Positions 54,823 to 64,000 of a stretch of DNA of 64,000 nt are shown one piece after another (within the stretch, counting starts at the first letter, position 1; each line of letters opens with the position of its first letter). The DNA is from Bacteroidales bacterium. Lineage in GTDB: Bacteria; Bacteroidota; Bacteroidia; Bacteroidales; GCA-2748055. The notes under the pieces were generated by a model. It made no database searches. It was not told the DNA's origin and worked only from the letters and a program-made list of their open reading frames with translations. The position numbers were made by a program, and so were the translations under genes. Location: NCBI GenBank assembly GCA_021738565.1, contig JAIPBT010000023.1, forward strand, positions 1-64,000. Reading direction: 5' to 3'.

Positions 54823-56898
54823 CTATAATTTGTATTTGTCCTTGAAGTATTCGTAGGTAGCCATCTGCGACCTGATCTTAGGCAGGTCATTCTGGATTCT
54901 GACATTTTGCAGGTCTTCATCTATCAGTGAGGCTTTCACATTATCTGCAAGTTGTATCTGCAGGATGTCAAGGATTTCATGCTTTATATTCTCCTGGTAA
55001 ATGGGGTAAACACATTCGATTCGCCTGTATAGGTTTCTTTTCATCCAGTCGGCCGAACCGAGGAATATTTTTTGCCTTCCGCCATTATTAAAGACAAAGA
55101 TCCTGGAATGTTCCAAATACCTGTCGACTATGCGTATGAGCCTGATGTTTCTGCTGTATGGCTGTCCGGGTTTCAAGATGCAGGCTCCGCGAACAATGAT
55201 GTCGATCTTCACTCCTGCCTCACTTGCCTTGTACAATTCCTCCACAAGGGAAGGATCCTGAAGTCCATTCATCTTCAGAATGATATAACCTTCGTTCCCT
55301 TTATTGACCTGTTTGATCTCTTCCCGGATCAAACCGGTGAAACGTTCAACCAAGTTGAAGCCTGGCACCAGGATGTGATCAAAACTGCACTGATATTGCT
55401 GATCTTCCAGGAAACGGTAAAGGTCCTTCACTTCATTTACAATCCCGATGTGGGCTGTGAACAGTCCATGGTCGCCATACAACCTGGCTGTCTTTTCATT
55501 GAAATTACCGGTTCCCAGGTATACCTGGTCGCCAATCTCACTGCCTTCTTCCCGGATAACCATGGCAATCTTGGCATGCACTTTGAGCTTCGGGATACTG
55601 TATATGATCTTTATCCCTGCTTTTGTCATTTCAGAGGCCCATTGAAGATTTGCTTCTTCATCAAAACGCGCCTTGAGTTCCACAAAAACGGTTACTTTTT
55701 TTTCATTTTCTGCAGCGGTAAGCAGTGAATTGATAACCGATGAATTTTCTGCAACCCTGTATTGTGTGGCTTTGATCTCGAGTACTGTTGGATCTTTTGC
55801 AGCTTCATTGAGGAAATCAATGAGGTAATCATAACGTTGGTAGGGAACACTCAACAACAGGTCCTTATTGTGGATCAGGTTTGCCAGGGATCCTTCACGA
55901 TCTTCAATTTCCGGCACCCTGAGGGGTGGTAATTTTTCGATTTCCAGGCTCGGACTCAAGGGATTGGGGAAACTGAAAAAATCCCGGAAATTATGCCTGC
56001 TTCCCCCTTTCACCAGGGTGTCGTCTTCCAGGTAAAAGGTACTGATCAGATACTTCAGAAGTTTGCCCGACATGTTCCTGTCATACTGAAACCTGTTCGG
56101 CTTACCAAGTGAACGGTGTTTTCGAAGGTCTTCGATCACATCGATCAGGTCCTCCCCTTCAAATTCATCGTATTCCAGGTCCGCATCCCTGGTCAGCTTG
56201 ATGGAATAATAACTTTTGATTATGTAGCCGGGGAAGATGGCGTCCACATGCCGCATAATAAGATCTTCAAGGAAAATAATCTTGTGCTGCTTTCCGTCGT
56301 ATGGCAGTGTCACAAAACGCGGCAGGTTCCTGTCCAGTGGCACCTTGATAATGCCATATTGCTCACGTCTTTTGCCGGTCTTCTTATAAAACCGGTCCTT
56401 TATTACCATTTCAAGGGCAAGGTATACGTTTCCCGTCATTAAAAATGGACGTATCCTGTGCTTTAAAAGAAGAACGGGCTGAATCTGGGTCAGCACTTCG
56501 GTAAAGAATATCTCCCTCAGGAAAAGCTGCTCCTCTTCATTGAGTTTGTCATCCTGGTCTACAAAAAAGATATTGTTCTTTTCCAGTTCAGGGACAATCT
56601 CTTCTTCAAATACACGATGGAATACAACCTGCTGTTCTGATACGATCTCATTTATATCATGTATCACCTTCGCCGGTCTGACCCTTTTTATCTGTTCCGG
56701 AAACCGGTCTTCATGCCGGAGCATGTGCTTGTAATAGCTCACCCTCACCGAATAGAATTCTTCCATGTTGTTGGAATAGATTGCCAGGAATTTAATCCTC
56801 TCATACAGTGGAAGGCTGCGATCCATAGCCTCTTCTAAAACCCTGTAATTGAATGACAACCAGCTAACATCCCGGTTAAAGAATTCATATTTCCCCAT
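54823..56898 (-). CDS. ppk1: Polyphosphate kinase 1
   Basis: A 691-residue PPK1 that reversibly makes polyphosphate from ATP. The N-terminal domain begins FFNRDVSWLSFNYRVLEEAM. The two phospholipase-D-like catalytic domains include LKVHAKIAMVIREEGSEIGD with the expected phospho-accepting His, YLGTGNFNEKTARLYGDHGL, and FVFNNGGRQKIFLGSADWMK. The ATG at 56898 is chosen because PPK1 proteins begin just there; the extra 32 upstream codons look untranslated. No exopolyphosphatase gene is adjacent. Confidence 0.96.
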   Translation of the reverse strand: MGKYEFFNRDVSWLSFNYRVLEEAMDRSLPLYERIKFLAIYSNNMEEFYSVRVSYYKHMLRHEDRFPEQIKRVRPAKVIHDINEIVSEQQVVFHRVFEEEIVPELEKNNIFFVDQDDKLNEEEQLFLREIFFTEVLTQIQPVLLLKHRIRPFLMTGNVYLALEMVIKDRFYKKTGKRREQYGIIKVPLDRNLPRFVTLPYDGKQHKIIFLEDLIMRHVDAIFPGYIIKSYYSIKLTRDADLEYDEFEGEDLIDVIEDLRKHRSLGKPNRFQYDRNMSGKLLKYLISTFYLEDDTLVKGGSRHNFRDFFSFPNPLSPSLEIEKLPPLRVPEIEDREGSLANLIHNKDLLLSVPYQRYDYLIDFLNEAAKDPTVLEIKATQYRVAENSSVINSLLTAAENEKKVTVFVELKARFDEEANLQWASEMTKAGIKIIYSIPKLKVHAKIAMVIREEGSEIGDQVYLGTGNFNEKTARLYGDHGLFTAHIGIVNEVKDLYRFLEDQQYQCSFDHILVPGFNLVERFTGLIREEIKQVNKGNEGYIILKMNGLQDPSLVEELYKASEAGVKIDIIVRGACILKPGQPYSRNIRLIRIVDRYLEHSRIFVFNNGGRQKIFLGSADWMKRNLYRRIECVYPIYQENIKHEILDILQIQLADNVKASLIDEDLQNVRIQNDLPKIRSQMATYEYFKDKYKL

Positions 56899-57009
56899 GG
56901 TATTGTTGCTAAGCAGGCACAAAGCACCGCAATTGGTGCATAAAGATAAGAAAATTAAGGAAAATAGCGGATGACGGGCCGCTGCTAACCCCATCCATGG
57001 AACCGTGAT

Positions 57010-58092
57010 TTAACTCACTTCAACTTCTCCTTTTATTCGCAGCACCACACTGCTCCTGTCTGGATCATTGGTAATGATGGTAACGGTCTTGTTCTGATTG
57101 CCCCGCTTCCCGGCAGAATTGAATACCGTTTTGATCTTTACACTTTCACCCGGTTCGATCTGTTTTTTCTCAGGCTGGACGGCTGTACATCCGCATGATG
57201 CCTTGATCTTCCTGATAAAGAGAGTGGATTTCCCATTGTTGGTGAGCACAAATTCATGTTCGAACTTCTCATTTTGCTGCATCTTTCCAAAATTCACCTC
57301 CGGGTTGTCGACAGATACAGCCGGTGCATTGGCAAGATCCTCATCGGTAAGTGAAGAAAAATCCTCCACCAGGTTCGCAGAAACAACCAGCCTGTAATCC
57401 CTCTCGGATTTACCGTTAACGGTAACATTTACCCGATCAATCAGTATCCCCCAGTCGTTTTTCACGGTCGCATCGTAAGTTGCAACAATGTATCCCTTTT
57501 CCTTCGCTTTCAATACCTGCGGTTGAAAATTAATTTCCATATGATCGGGCACCCTTTCAAATCCAAGTTCAATCTGATCATCGGATCCATTGACCACTTC
57601 AAGCCTGAAATCCTTTTTCTCTGTATTCATTATATTGCCAAAGGCAAGGTGCTTGGATTTCAGTCTCAGTGAGCCAATGGTATATGGATATTCATCTTCA
57701 ATGGACCTGGGTTTGGGAATCACCTCTCCCTTGATGGTGAGCCTTACCATTGGCTGGTCTGAATTCGTATCAACATAAAGGTATTTCGTAAATGCATTCG
57801 GCCTGCCTGCAGGATTGAAAGTGGCAGCAACATAGCCGCTTCCCCCGGGAGGTACAGGCTCCCTTGTCCAGTTGGGTGCAGTGCACCCGCATGTTGCCCT
57901 CACATTCTGTACCAACAACGGACTGCCCCCTGTGTTTACGAAGGTAAAACTGTAGGTCACCTTTCCTCCCTCTTCCCTGATCTTTCCAAAATCATGAACC
58001 GATTTTTCAAATGAAATACCTGGGTTCCTGGTTTGGGAATAACCCGCACATGCCAGCATTACGATCAATACTCCGGAAACAACAATTCTCAT
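57010..58092 (-). CDS. Exported protein with two DUF1573 domains
   Basis: A 360-residue secreted protein (signal peptide about residues 1-19, ending YSQ). Two immunoglobulin-like DUF1573 domains are recognisable by repeated GG..V.Y.F...N.G..PL patterns and by paired CGCT motifs: VRATCGCTAPNW near residue 65 and KASCGCTAVQPEKK near 300. Between them is a further beta domain. DUF1573 proteins are abundant in Bacteroidetes and resemble ASH/MSP folds, probably mediating binding in the envelope. No enzymatic role is known. It lies 111 bases upstream of ppk1 on the same strand. Confidence 0.9.
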   Translation of the reverse strand: MRIVVSGVLIVMLACAGYSQTRNPGISFEKSVHDFGKIREEGGKVTYSFTFVNTGGSPLLVQNVRATCGCTAPNWTREPVPPGGSGYVAATFNPAGRPNAFTKYLYVDTNSDQPMVRLTIKGEVIPKPRSIEDEYPYTIGSLRLKSKHLAFGNIMNTEKKDFRLEVVNGSDDQIELGFERVPDHMEINFQPQVLKAKEKGYIVATYDATVKNDWGILIDRVNVTVNGKSERDYRLVVSANLVEDFSSLTDEDLANAPAVSVDNPEVNFGKMQQNEKFEHEFVLTNNGKSTLFIRKIKASCGCTAVQPEKKQIEPGESVKIKTVFNSAGKRGNQNKTVTIITNDPDRSSVVLRIKGEVEVS

Positions 58093-58447
58093 GACATTAT
58101 TTTTAGGAAATGAATAACATAATTTTCAAATCAGATAACTTCTGTACAAAATTAACACCAAAATTAACTAAATGGTTGTATACAGCCAATTTTCTTTCAT
58201 GCGTCCAAAATTTGTTTTATTGATTACTAAGAAAAACCAATTGCTTCTCTCATGTATCCTGGGCGCTCGCATCAGAACTGCGCATGCGTTCGTTTGACGC
58301 TGTCTGCTTTCACATCAAAAACCGGGCCACCAGAATGAACTTCATTGTCACGAATAATGTTTATTTTTGGCATGATGGATGTTGCATGAGGTTTTATTCT
58401 AAATGTAACGTGCCGGGTATGAACAGGTTGTTATTTTGCAATTTATC
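58093..58447. other. Divergent intergenic region with a short upstream open frame
   Basis: About 350 bases between DUF1573 and the giant barrel gene. A 10-codon frame (ATG at 58419, stop TGA at 58449-58451) overlaps the putative GTG start of the barrel gene (58448-58450). TAATTTTG on the minus strand (58154-58147) may serve as a promoter box for the DUF1573 gene. I see no repeat or hairpin. Confidence 0.4.
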
Positions 58448-61400
58448 GTGAAGAAAAAAATATCGGTAACATACTTACTCATCATTGTTATTGCCTTTGG
58501 AAGCAGTTCTGCATCCTTTGCCCAATTCTACAACGGTATGCAGATGAAATTCGGAAAGAACCGTGTCCAGTTCAGTGAAAATTACTGGAAGTTCTACAGG
58601 TATGAGAGGTTCGATGTTTATTCTTATGAAGAGGGAGGGGACCTGTCGCTTTATGTAGGGGATTTCGTGGAAAAAGAACTTCCGCTGATAGAGCGTTTTT
58701 TTGACTACGACATTGAGCAGCGCCTGATCTTCATCTGCTATAACAAAATGTCGGACTTCCGCCAGAGCAACATAGGGCTGATGACTGAAGATGAGGAATA
58801 CAATACAGGTGGAACGACAAAGATCATTCAAAATAAAGTGGCGCTCTACTTCAATGGGAACCACATTGAACTGGAACGCCAGGTAAGGGCTGCCATTGCT
58901 GAAGTACTCATCAATGAATTCATGTTCGGGAAGAACATTGTCTCAAATGTCAGTAATACAACAACGATCAACCTGCCCGACTGGTATGTAAAAGGGCTTA
59001 TTTCATATGTTTCCAATCCATGGGATTACCAGATCGAAAACAGGGTGAAGGACGGGATCAACTCCGGTAAATTCACGAAGCTTGTAAAGCTTACCGATGA
59101 TGACGCTGTTTATGCCGGACATTCACTCTGGAAATACATTGCAGATCTCTATGGCGCATCCATCATTCCCAACATCCTGTACCTCACAAAGGTGAACAAA
59201 AGTGCTGAAGACGGCTTTCTTTATGTGCTCGGACAAAAACTCAAGGATATTTCTGCAGACTGGTCTGCCTATTACCTGGGTGTATTTCTTACTGCCGATG
59301 AAAAGAGGGCGCTTCCCGAAGCGGATAAGCGCATGTTAAAACCGAAAAAAAAGATGATCATTCTGCGGCCCGAGATAAGTCCGGACGGAAAATACCTATC
59401 TTACATAACCAACCAGGAAGGGAAATTCAAGATCTGGATCCAGGACATCAATACGGGAAAAAGACAAAAGATCTTCAAACGCGGACAGAAGCTTGACCAG
59501 GAACATGACTATTCATTTCCAGTGACTGACTGGCACCCTTCGGGTGAAATACTGGGATTTATCACCGAAGAAAAAGGGAACCTTTTTATTAACTATTACA
59601 ATGTTGCTGCTGAAGAATTAACTACCAGGCGGCTGTTCTATTTTGAAAAAGTACTGGATATGGATTTTTCTCCGGATAGAAGAAAGATAGCTTTTTCGGC
59701 TGTATTCAAAGGGCAGACAGACATTTATTCCTACGATATTGCTTCGGCAACCACTAAACAGATCACAGATGATCTCGCCGATGACTTCCATCCCCGTTTC
59801 ATAAATGGGATGAACGAAATATCATTTTCTTCAAACAGAAGGTATGACACATTATATACGGAAGGGAACGATCCTCCAAACAATACCACCACCGTATTTT
59901 CTATTTACATTTACAACAACAGGTCCAATGACAGGGTACTGAGAAAGATCTCCGAGGGCAACTATGTGAACCACCTGAAACCGGAATATACAGGAAATGA
60001 CAGCTTCGTGTACCTGAGCGATAAAAATGGGATATACAACATGTATTATGCAGAATATGACAGCGCCATAGCCTATATAGATACTTCAATACATTACCGC
60101 TACATCTCTAAAAGCCATCCCATATCCAATTACAAGCGGAACATACTGGATATGGATTACAATGCTGCAACGAAAGATATCAGCAATGTGATCTTCCATG
60201 ACGGCAGGTATCACCTGTATAATTACACAGGGGATCTTTCAAAAGAGTTGGGGGATGAACTCACACCCACTGAATTTCGTAAAAAAAGGGTTGACCGCCT
60301 GCTCCAGGAGGATTCAATTCACCACATAGAACAGGAGATCATCAGCATCAATGACATTGTTGACAACCAACTTGTAATTGACAACGATACCATTCAACTT
60401 CCGGTATTTGATATCAATATCAACAATTACGTTTTTGAAAGGGAAAAGATCAAATATTACAACGAACAGCTCAGGAAAAAGCGCATCTTCCTGGTGCTTG
60501 ATACAGAAGCCAACAAGGATAAAACCTACATTGATTACCGCACAACTTTTTACCCGGATCAGCTTGTCAGCCAGATCGATTTCAGTTTTCTCAACGCAGC
60601 CTACCAGCCTTTTACCGGCAATGCATTTTATTTTAATCCCGGATTCAATATGCTGTTCAAAGTAGGAGCAAACGACCTGTTTGAGGATTACAGGATCATT
60701 GGAGGTGTGAGGTTTTCCGCCGATTTTAACAGCAATGAATACCTGCTTAGTTTTGAAAACCTCAAGAACAGGCTTGACCAACAGGTCGTTTTCCATCGCC
60801 AGGCCATCAATAATGTTTCTGAAAACGCCCTGATAAAAACTTTTACCCATGAAGTTCATGCATCGGTTAAATATCCTTTTAACCAGGTCCTGGCACTTCG
60901 CGGCACAGGAACATTCAGACATGACAATTCTATATTTCTTTCCACCGACATCGCCAACCTTACAGAAGACAATATTCTAAAGGTATGGGGAGGAGTTAAA
61001 CTGGAACTTATCTTCGATAATTCCAGGTACCTTGGCACCAACCTTCTTGCAGGAACACGATTCAAGGTATTTGGGGAAGCCTACCGGCAGATCAATACCA
61101 CGGAATCCGACCTGTATGTGCTCGGAGCCGATTTCAGACACTATATCAGGATACACAGGTCACTGATCTGGGCCAACCGGTTTGCAGGCAGCGCCTCCTT
61201 TGGAAGAAGCCCGCTTATCTATTACCTCGGCGCGGTTGATAACTGGACCAACCTGCTTCAACTGCGCACCCCCACATTCAATGAATCGGTGGACATTGAC
61301 TATACCAGAAATTATTCCTACCAGGCCATTGCGACAAATTTGCGTGGTTTCTCACAAAATATACGGAACGGAAGCAACTTCAGCCTGATCAATTCTGAGA

Positions 61401-61747
61401 TCAGGTGGCCTCTGTTCAGGTACCTTGCCAATCACCCGCTCAGTTCGGCTTTCTTTAATAATTTTCAGATCGTTGGATTTGGAGACATAGGCGCTGCATG
61501 GACAGGATTGCACCCGTTCACCGGAAAGAATGCCTGGGATACGGAGACCATCCCCAATAACCCGGAACCCGGCACTCCCGTAGTGGTGACCATCAACTCA
61601 AACCGCTCTCCAATCGTTGGAGGAATCGGGTTTGGGGTAAGAAGCCAGCTGTTTGGCTACTTCATAAGACTCGACTGGGCCTGGGGTATTGAACACATGG
61701 AATTACAGCCCAGGATTTTCTATTTATCTTTAACCCAGGATTTTTAA
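58448..61747 (+). CDS. Outer-membrane barrel protein with degenerate peptidase-MA-like and TolB-like propeller domains
   Basis: A 1099-residue envelope protein if read from the GTG at 58448; a TTG at 58436 is an alternative and no ATG is available in frame. The signal peptide ends SFAQ. Residues ~27-285 resemble a peptidase-MA-like fold, but the expected HExxH is replaced (AAIAEVLINEFMFG), so it is probably non-catalytic. Residues ~300-545 are TolB/PD40-type propeller blades (ISPDGKYLSYITN, FSPDRRKIAFSAVFKGQTDI). Residues ~700-1099 form a BamA/D15-like barrel ending in Phe (SLTQDF). It is followed after one base by an M20 hydrolase start (TAATATG). The substrate or cargo is unknown. Confidence 0.82.
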   Translation: MKKKISVTYLLIIVIAFGSSSASFAQFYNGMQMKFGKNRVQFSENYWKFYRYERFDVYSYEEGGDLSLYVGDFVEKELPLIERFFDYDIEQRLIFICYNKMSDFRQSNIGLMTEDEEYNTGGTTKIIQNKVALYFNGNHIELERQVRAAIAEVLINEFMFGKNIVSNVSNTTTINLPDWYVKGLISYVSNPWDYQIENRVKDGINSGKFTKLVKLTDDDAVYAGHSLWKYIADLYGASIIPNILYLTKVNKSAEDGFLYVLGQKLKDISADWSAYYLGVFLTADEKRALPEADKRMLKPKKKMIILRPEISPDGKYLSYITNQEGKFKIWIQDINTGKRQKIFKRGQKLDQEHDYSFPVTDWHPSGEILGFITEEKGNLFINYYNVAAEELTTRRLFYFEKVLDMDFSPDRRKIAFSAVFKGQTDIYSYDIASATTKQITDDLADDFHPRFINGMNEISFSSNRRYDTLYTEGNDPPNNTTTVFSIYIYNNRSNDRVLRKISEGNYVNHLKPEYTGNDSFVYLSDKNGIYNMYYAEYDSAIAYIDTSIHYRYISKSHPISNYKRNILDMDYNAATKDISNVIFHDGRYHLYNYTGDLSKELGDELTPTEFRKKRVDRLLQEDSIHHIEQEIISINDIVDNQLVIDNDTIQLPVFDININNYVFEREKIKYYNEQLRKKRIFLVLDTEANKDKTYIDYRTTFYPDQLVSQIDFSFLNAAYQPFTGNAFYFNPGFNMLFKVGANDLFEDYRIIGGVRFSADFNSNEYLLSFENLKNRLDQQVVFHRQAINNVSENALIKTFTHEVHASVKYPFNQVLALRGTGTFRHDNSIFLSTDIANLTEDNILKVWGGVKLELIFDNSRYLGTNLLAGTRFKVFGEAYRQINTTESDLYVLGADFRHYIRIHRSLIWANRFAGSASFGRSPLIYYLGAVDNWTNLLQLRTPTFNESVDIDYTRNYSYQAIATNLRGFSQNIRNGSNFSLINSEIRWPLFRYLANHPLSSAFFNNFQIVGFGDIGAAWTGLHPFTGKNAWDTETIPNNPEPGTPVVVTINSNRSPIVGGIGFGVRSQLFGYFIRLDWAWGIEHMELQPRIFYLSLTQDF

Positions 61748-61748
61748 T

Positions 61749-62945
61749 ATGGACATCAGAGAATCAATAAGGAAACACACCTCGGAAATACTTGAAGATA
61801 TTACAGGTATCAGAAGACACCTGCACAAAAATCCGGAGTTATCCTTCAGGGAATTCAATACATCCGGGTACATCAGGTCATTGCTTGATGCCTGGGGATT
61901 TGAATATAAGTTTCCTGTTGTTGATACCGGAATTGTTGCGCTATTGCACGGGAAAAATGAAGATGGACCGGTTATTGCCCTGCGGTCCGATATGGATGGA
62001 TTGCCGATCAAAGAACAAACCGGGCTTCCTTTCTCATCTGCAAATGAGGGCGTAATGCATGCATGCGGACACGATATCCACATGTCGTGCCTGCTTGGCA
62101 CAATGCGCGTACTACAGGAACACAGGGAATTTTTCAATGGCAAAGTCCTTTTCATTTTTCAACCTGGTGAAGAGAAATTACCGGGCGGAGCAAAACTCAT
62201 GCTGGAAGAGGGGATCTTTAACGAAAACCAGCCCGATCTCATTCTTGCACAGCACGTATTGCCTGAAATGGAAGTCGGAAAAGTGGGATTCAGACCTGGC
62301 GAATATATGGCATCCAGCGATGAAATCTATATAACTGTAAAAGGCAAAGGAGGACACGGTGCACTGACGGAAAATATACATGACCCCGTTTTGATGGCCT
62401 CAAATATCCTGATCTCACTTCAGCAGGAGATCAACCGAGGATCACCCAAAGGAACTCCGACAGTACTCTCTTTCGGGAAGGTCATTGCCGACGGAGCAGT
62501 AAATGTAATCCCCGATGAGGTCAGAATTGAAGGCACCTTCAGAACCATGCACGAAACCTGGAGAAAACAGGCCCATACGCTTATTGAACAGGTAGCATCG
62601 GGTATTGCATCAGGAATGGGCGGCAAAGTCGATGTTGAAATAAGACACGGATATCCCGTCCTCATTAATGACAGGTCCGTTACGCGATCAGCAAGATCAT
62701 ACGCTGCCTCTCTTATCGGTGAGGAAAATATTGTTGACATGGATATAAGGATGACCGCCGAAGACTTCGCATGGTTCTCTGCCCATTATCCCTCCATGAT
62801 GTACCGGATCGGAGTAAAAGCACCCGGCGCCGCCAAAATGATCCCATTGCATACGAGCCGTTTCATTGCCGACGAAGGTGCAATCAGCACAGGGATCAAT
62901 ATGATGTCGTGGCTGGCCTTCAGCTTTCTTACAGCAAAAGAATAA
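61749..62945 (+). CDS. M20 family amidohydrolase (N-acyl amino acid / hippurate hydrolase type)
   Basis: A 398-residue cytosolic dinuclear metallohydrolase that removes acyl groups from N-acylated amino acids or related amides. It starts IRRHLHKNPELSFREFNTSG. Metal ligands lie in VIALRSDMDGLP, MHACGHDIHMSCLLGTMR and FQPGEEKLPGGAK, with a further His in ILAQHVLPEM. The dimerisation (lid) domain is complete. The ATG lies one base after the preceding stop, so its translation is coupled to the outer-membrane barrel gene. The specific substrate cannot be read from sequence. Confidence 0.94.
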   Translation: MDIRESIRKHTSEILEDITGIRRHLHKNPELSFREFNTSGYIRSLLDAWGFEYKFPVVDTGIVALLHGKNEDGPVIALRSDMDGLPIKEQTGLPFSSANEGVMHACGHDIHMSCLLGTMRVLQEHREFFNGKVLFIFQPGEEKLPGGAKLMLEEGIFNENQPDLILAQHVLPEMEVGKVGFRPGEYMASSDEIYITVKGKGGHGALTENIHDPVLMASNILISLQQEINRGSPKGTPTVLSFGKVIADGAVNVIPDEVRIEGTFRTMHETWRKQAHTLIEQVASGIASGMGGKVDVEIRHGYPVLINDRSVTRSARSYAASLIGEENIVDMDIRMTAEDFAWFSAHYPSMMYRIGVKAPGAAKMIPLHTSRFIADEGAISTGINMMSWLAFSFLTAKE

Positions 62946-63064
62946 ATTAATCTGATTTATTTGAAATGTTTCTAAATAATAATTATTCCATCTCTCAATG
63001 CACATTTTATTGCAAATGCATATAATTTTGCAGGAGATTATTCAACACCAAAAAAATCTATAAA

Positions 63065-63232
63065 ATGGCATACGTAATTAGTGATGAATGTACAGCATGC
63101 GGTACATGCTTAGACGAGTGTCCTGTCGAAGCAATTAGTGAAGGTGATATTTATGTAATTGATCCGGAACTGTGTACTGATTGTGGTGCATGTGCAGATG
63201 TTTGTCCGGTAGAAGCAATTTCACCAGAATAG
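63065..63232 (+). CDS. Ferredoxin, 2[4Fe-4S]
   Basis: A 55-residue clostridial-type ferredoxin. The two cluster-binding motifs are CTACGTCLDECP and CTDCGACADVCP, with eight Cys in the standard CxxCxxCxxxCP spacing and a VEAIS after each. It carries low-potential electrons for anaerobic metabolism, for example oxoacid:ferredoxin oxidoreductases or an Rnf complex. The gene is monocistronic, with a strong terminator directly after it. Confidence 0.96.
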   Translation: MAYVISDECTACGTCLDECPVEAISEGDIYVIDPELCTDCGACADVCPVEAISPE

Positions 63233-63250
63233 AATCTTGCTATATCAGAC

Positions 63251-63288
63251 GAAAAAAGCCACTTGCCAAGCAGGTGGCTTTTTTTTAT
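63251..63288 (+). terminator. Rho-independent terminator after ferredoxin
   Basis: AAAAAAGCCACTTG, a five-base loop, CAGGTGGC and then a run of T. The stem has about 8-10 pairs including one G-T, with an A run on the left, so it could act in both directions. Confidence 0.9.
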
Positions 63289-63351
63289 CATAAAAAACAC
63301 GGTACCTGTTAAATTGTTTGGTAAACTGATAGTCGAAGAGACCTGTCGAGT

Positions 63352-63383
63352 GTGTCTCAAAAGTCATAATGATTTTGAGACAC
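63352..63383. repeat. Perfect inverted repeat of GTGTCTCAAAA
   Basis: An 11-bp perfect stem (63352-63362 with 63373-63383) around a 10-base loop, with no T tail. It lies between the ferredoxin terminator and the 3' end of the leftward DUF5684-like gene. It may be a remnant of a small mobile element or a dispersed repeat; nothing in the loop identifies a function. Confidence 0.7.
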
Positions 63384-63439
63384 CCTCTGGAGCATTGTTA
63401 CAGGGTTTTATGGAAATGGCGCTGCCCATTCCATCAAAA

Positions 63440-63802
63440 TCACCCACGCTTAATTCTATTCTTAGAAGCACCGGCCGGGCCCTTGTAGAGATCATCACCC
63501 AAACCAAGGATCGGAATAAATACAAATGGAAGGAGGATCAGTCCGACAGTAAATCCCTCATCCTTCCCAAAACTCAGCGAGACCAGGTTCCACAGCCAGA
63601 TGCCATAAAAAATGTTCGCAACGGGCAGGATGAGAAGGAACAACCACCACCAGGGTTTGCCTGCGATCTCCAGTAAAATCAGTATGTTGTACACCGGAAC
63701 TATCACTGCCCAACCGGGCTTGCCTGCCTTGGTATAAATATTCCACATGCTGATCAGGATCAGCAGGAATACTACCACAGATAAAATGTAAAGGAATGTC
63801 AT
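63440..63802 (-). CDS. DUF5684-like small integral membrane protein
   Basis: A 120-residue protein with about four membrane helices: residues ~3-20, 30-42, 50-70 and 87-100. The sequence AGKPGWAVIVPVYNILILLE followed by AGKPWWWLFLLILPVANIFY and SFGKDEGFTVGLILLPFVFI is characteristic of the DUF5684/signal-peptidase-adjacent membrane family common in Bacteroidetes. Function is unknown. The last visible upstream ~200 bases of the window contain no other supported gene. Confidence 0.85.
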   Translation of the reverse strand: MTFLYILSVVVFLLILISMWNIYTKAGKPGWAVIVPVYNILILLEIAGKPWWWLFLLILPVANIFYGIWLWNLVSLSFGKDEGFTVGLILLPFVFIPILGLGDDLYKGPAGASKNRIKRG

Positions 63803-64000
63803 ATTGTAAACAGGTATGGCCTGAATTGTTCTTCAATCTTTATCTCATCAGGCAAATTATAAAATATTTGCTATAAATACAATTTGCTATTGTATTGGAC
63901 ATCCAAAATTCTCCTTTGATTTCACTGAATCCCGGGCTGGGTTGTCAGTTCAATACATCAGCAAATGATAAATCCAAAAAAACGGGGATACTCTTAACGA

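Overview
The window reads as a chromosomal segment of a Bacteroidota bacterium, most plausibly a marine or sediment Bacteroidales/Marinilabiliales-type organism. The supporting features are C-terminal type IX secretion (T9SS, YPNP-type) tails on two giant surface proteins, a TonB-dependent receptor coupled to a DUF4249 lipoprotein, an ECF sigma factor with an anti-sigma/beta-barrel fusion, many SC/GC lipoboxes, and promoter candidates of the Bacteroidetes TTTG...TAnnTTTG kind. I did not recognise any tRNA, rRNA, CRISPR array or prophage. The lineage is inferred from protein character only; no database search was run.

Layout. 1-71 is the first codons of an IS630-type transposase cut by the window edge. 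350-8860 holds a lipoprotein sulfatase, asparagine synthetase AsnA, a DUF2892 membrane protein, an unknown lipoprotein and the receptor/DUF4249 pair. 9086-12697 is an accessory patch with a decayed REP-associated tyrosine transposase, unknown small secreted or membrane proteins, and a protein joining a DUF2059-like region to a SecD-P1-like domain. 13159-19099 is a leftward carbohydrate cluster (GH2, GH31 alpha-xylosidase-like, acetyl-esterase-like), probably for hemicellulose or xyloglucan side chains. 19636-29762 is the most unusual part: two adjacent giant T9SS cargo genes. One is a beta-helix protein ending in dockerin, cohesin and sorting domains; the other carries three cohesin-like domains, BIG2-like domains and long arrays of Ig-like repeats. 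A small secreted orphan with its own terminator follows.

31408-46023 is mostly conserved housekeeping: ClpS-NfeD-FloA, a TPR/propeller/SPOR-like envelope protein, Bcp-RecA, MiaA, a Yip1-like protein with SmpB, a barrel/EF-hand protein paired with a SPOR protein, a LOG-family protein, and UvrA. 46124-52070 has a lytic transglycosylase, the ECF sigma/anti-sigma-barrel pair, a lipoprotein serpin and dihydrolipoyl dehydrogenase. 52443-63802 has MeaB, a TlpA-like thioredoxin lipoprotein, polyphosphate kinase, a double DUF1573 protein, a giant propeller/outer-membrane barrel protein coupled to an M20 amidohydrolase, a 55-residue ferredoxin, and a DUF5684-like membrane protein.

Between genes, mainly near 2.2, 3.3-3.7 and 12.9-13.2 kb, lie short tandem arrays with a recurrent 8-bp period but different unit sequences, and dispersed words shared among these sites. 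Three minus-strand genes end in a TAG stop that abuts one of these words. The best candidates for an undescribed system are the cohesin/dockerin gene pair and the intergenic octamer arrays.
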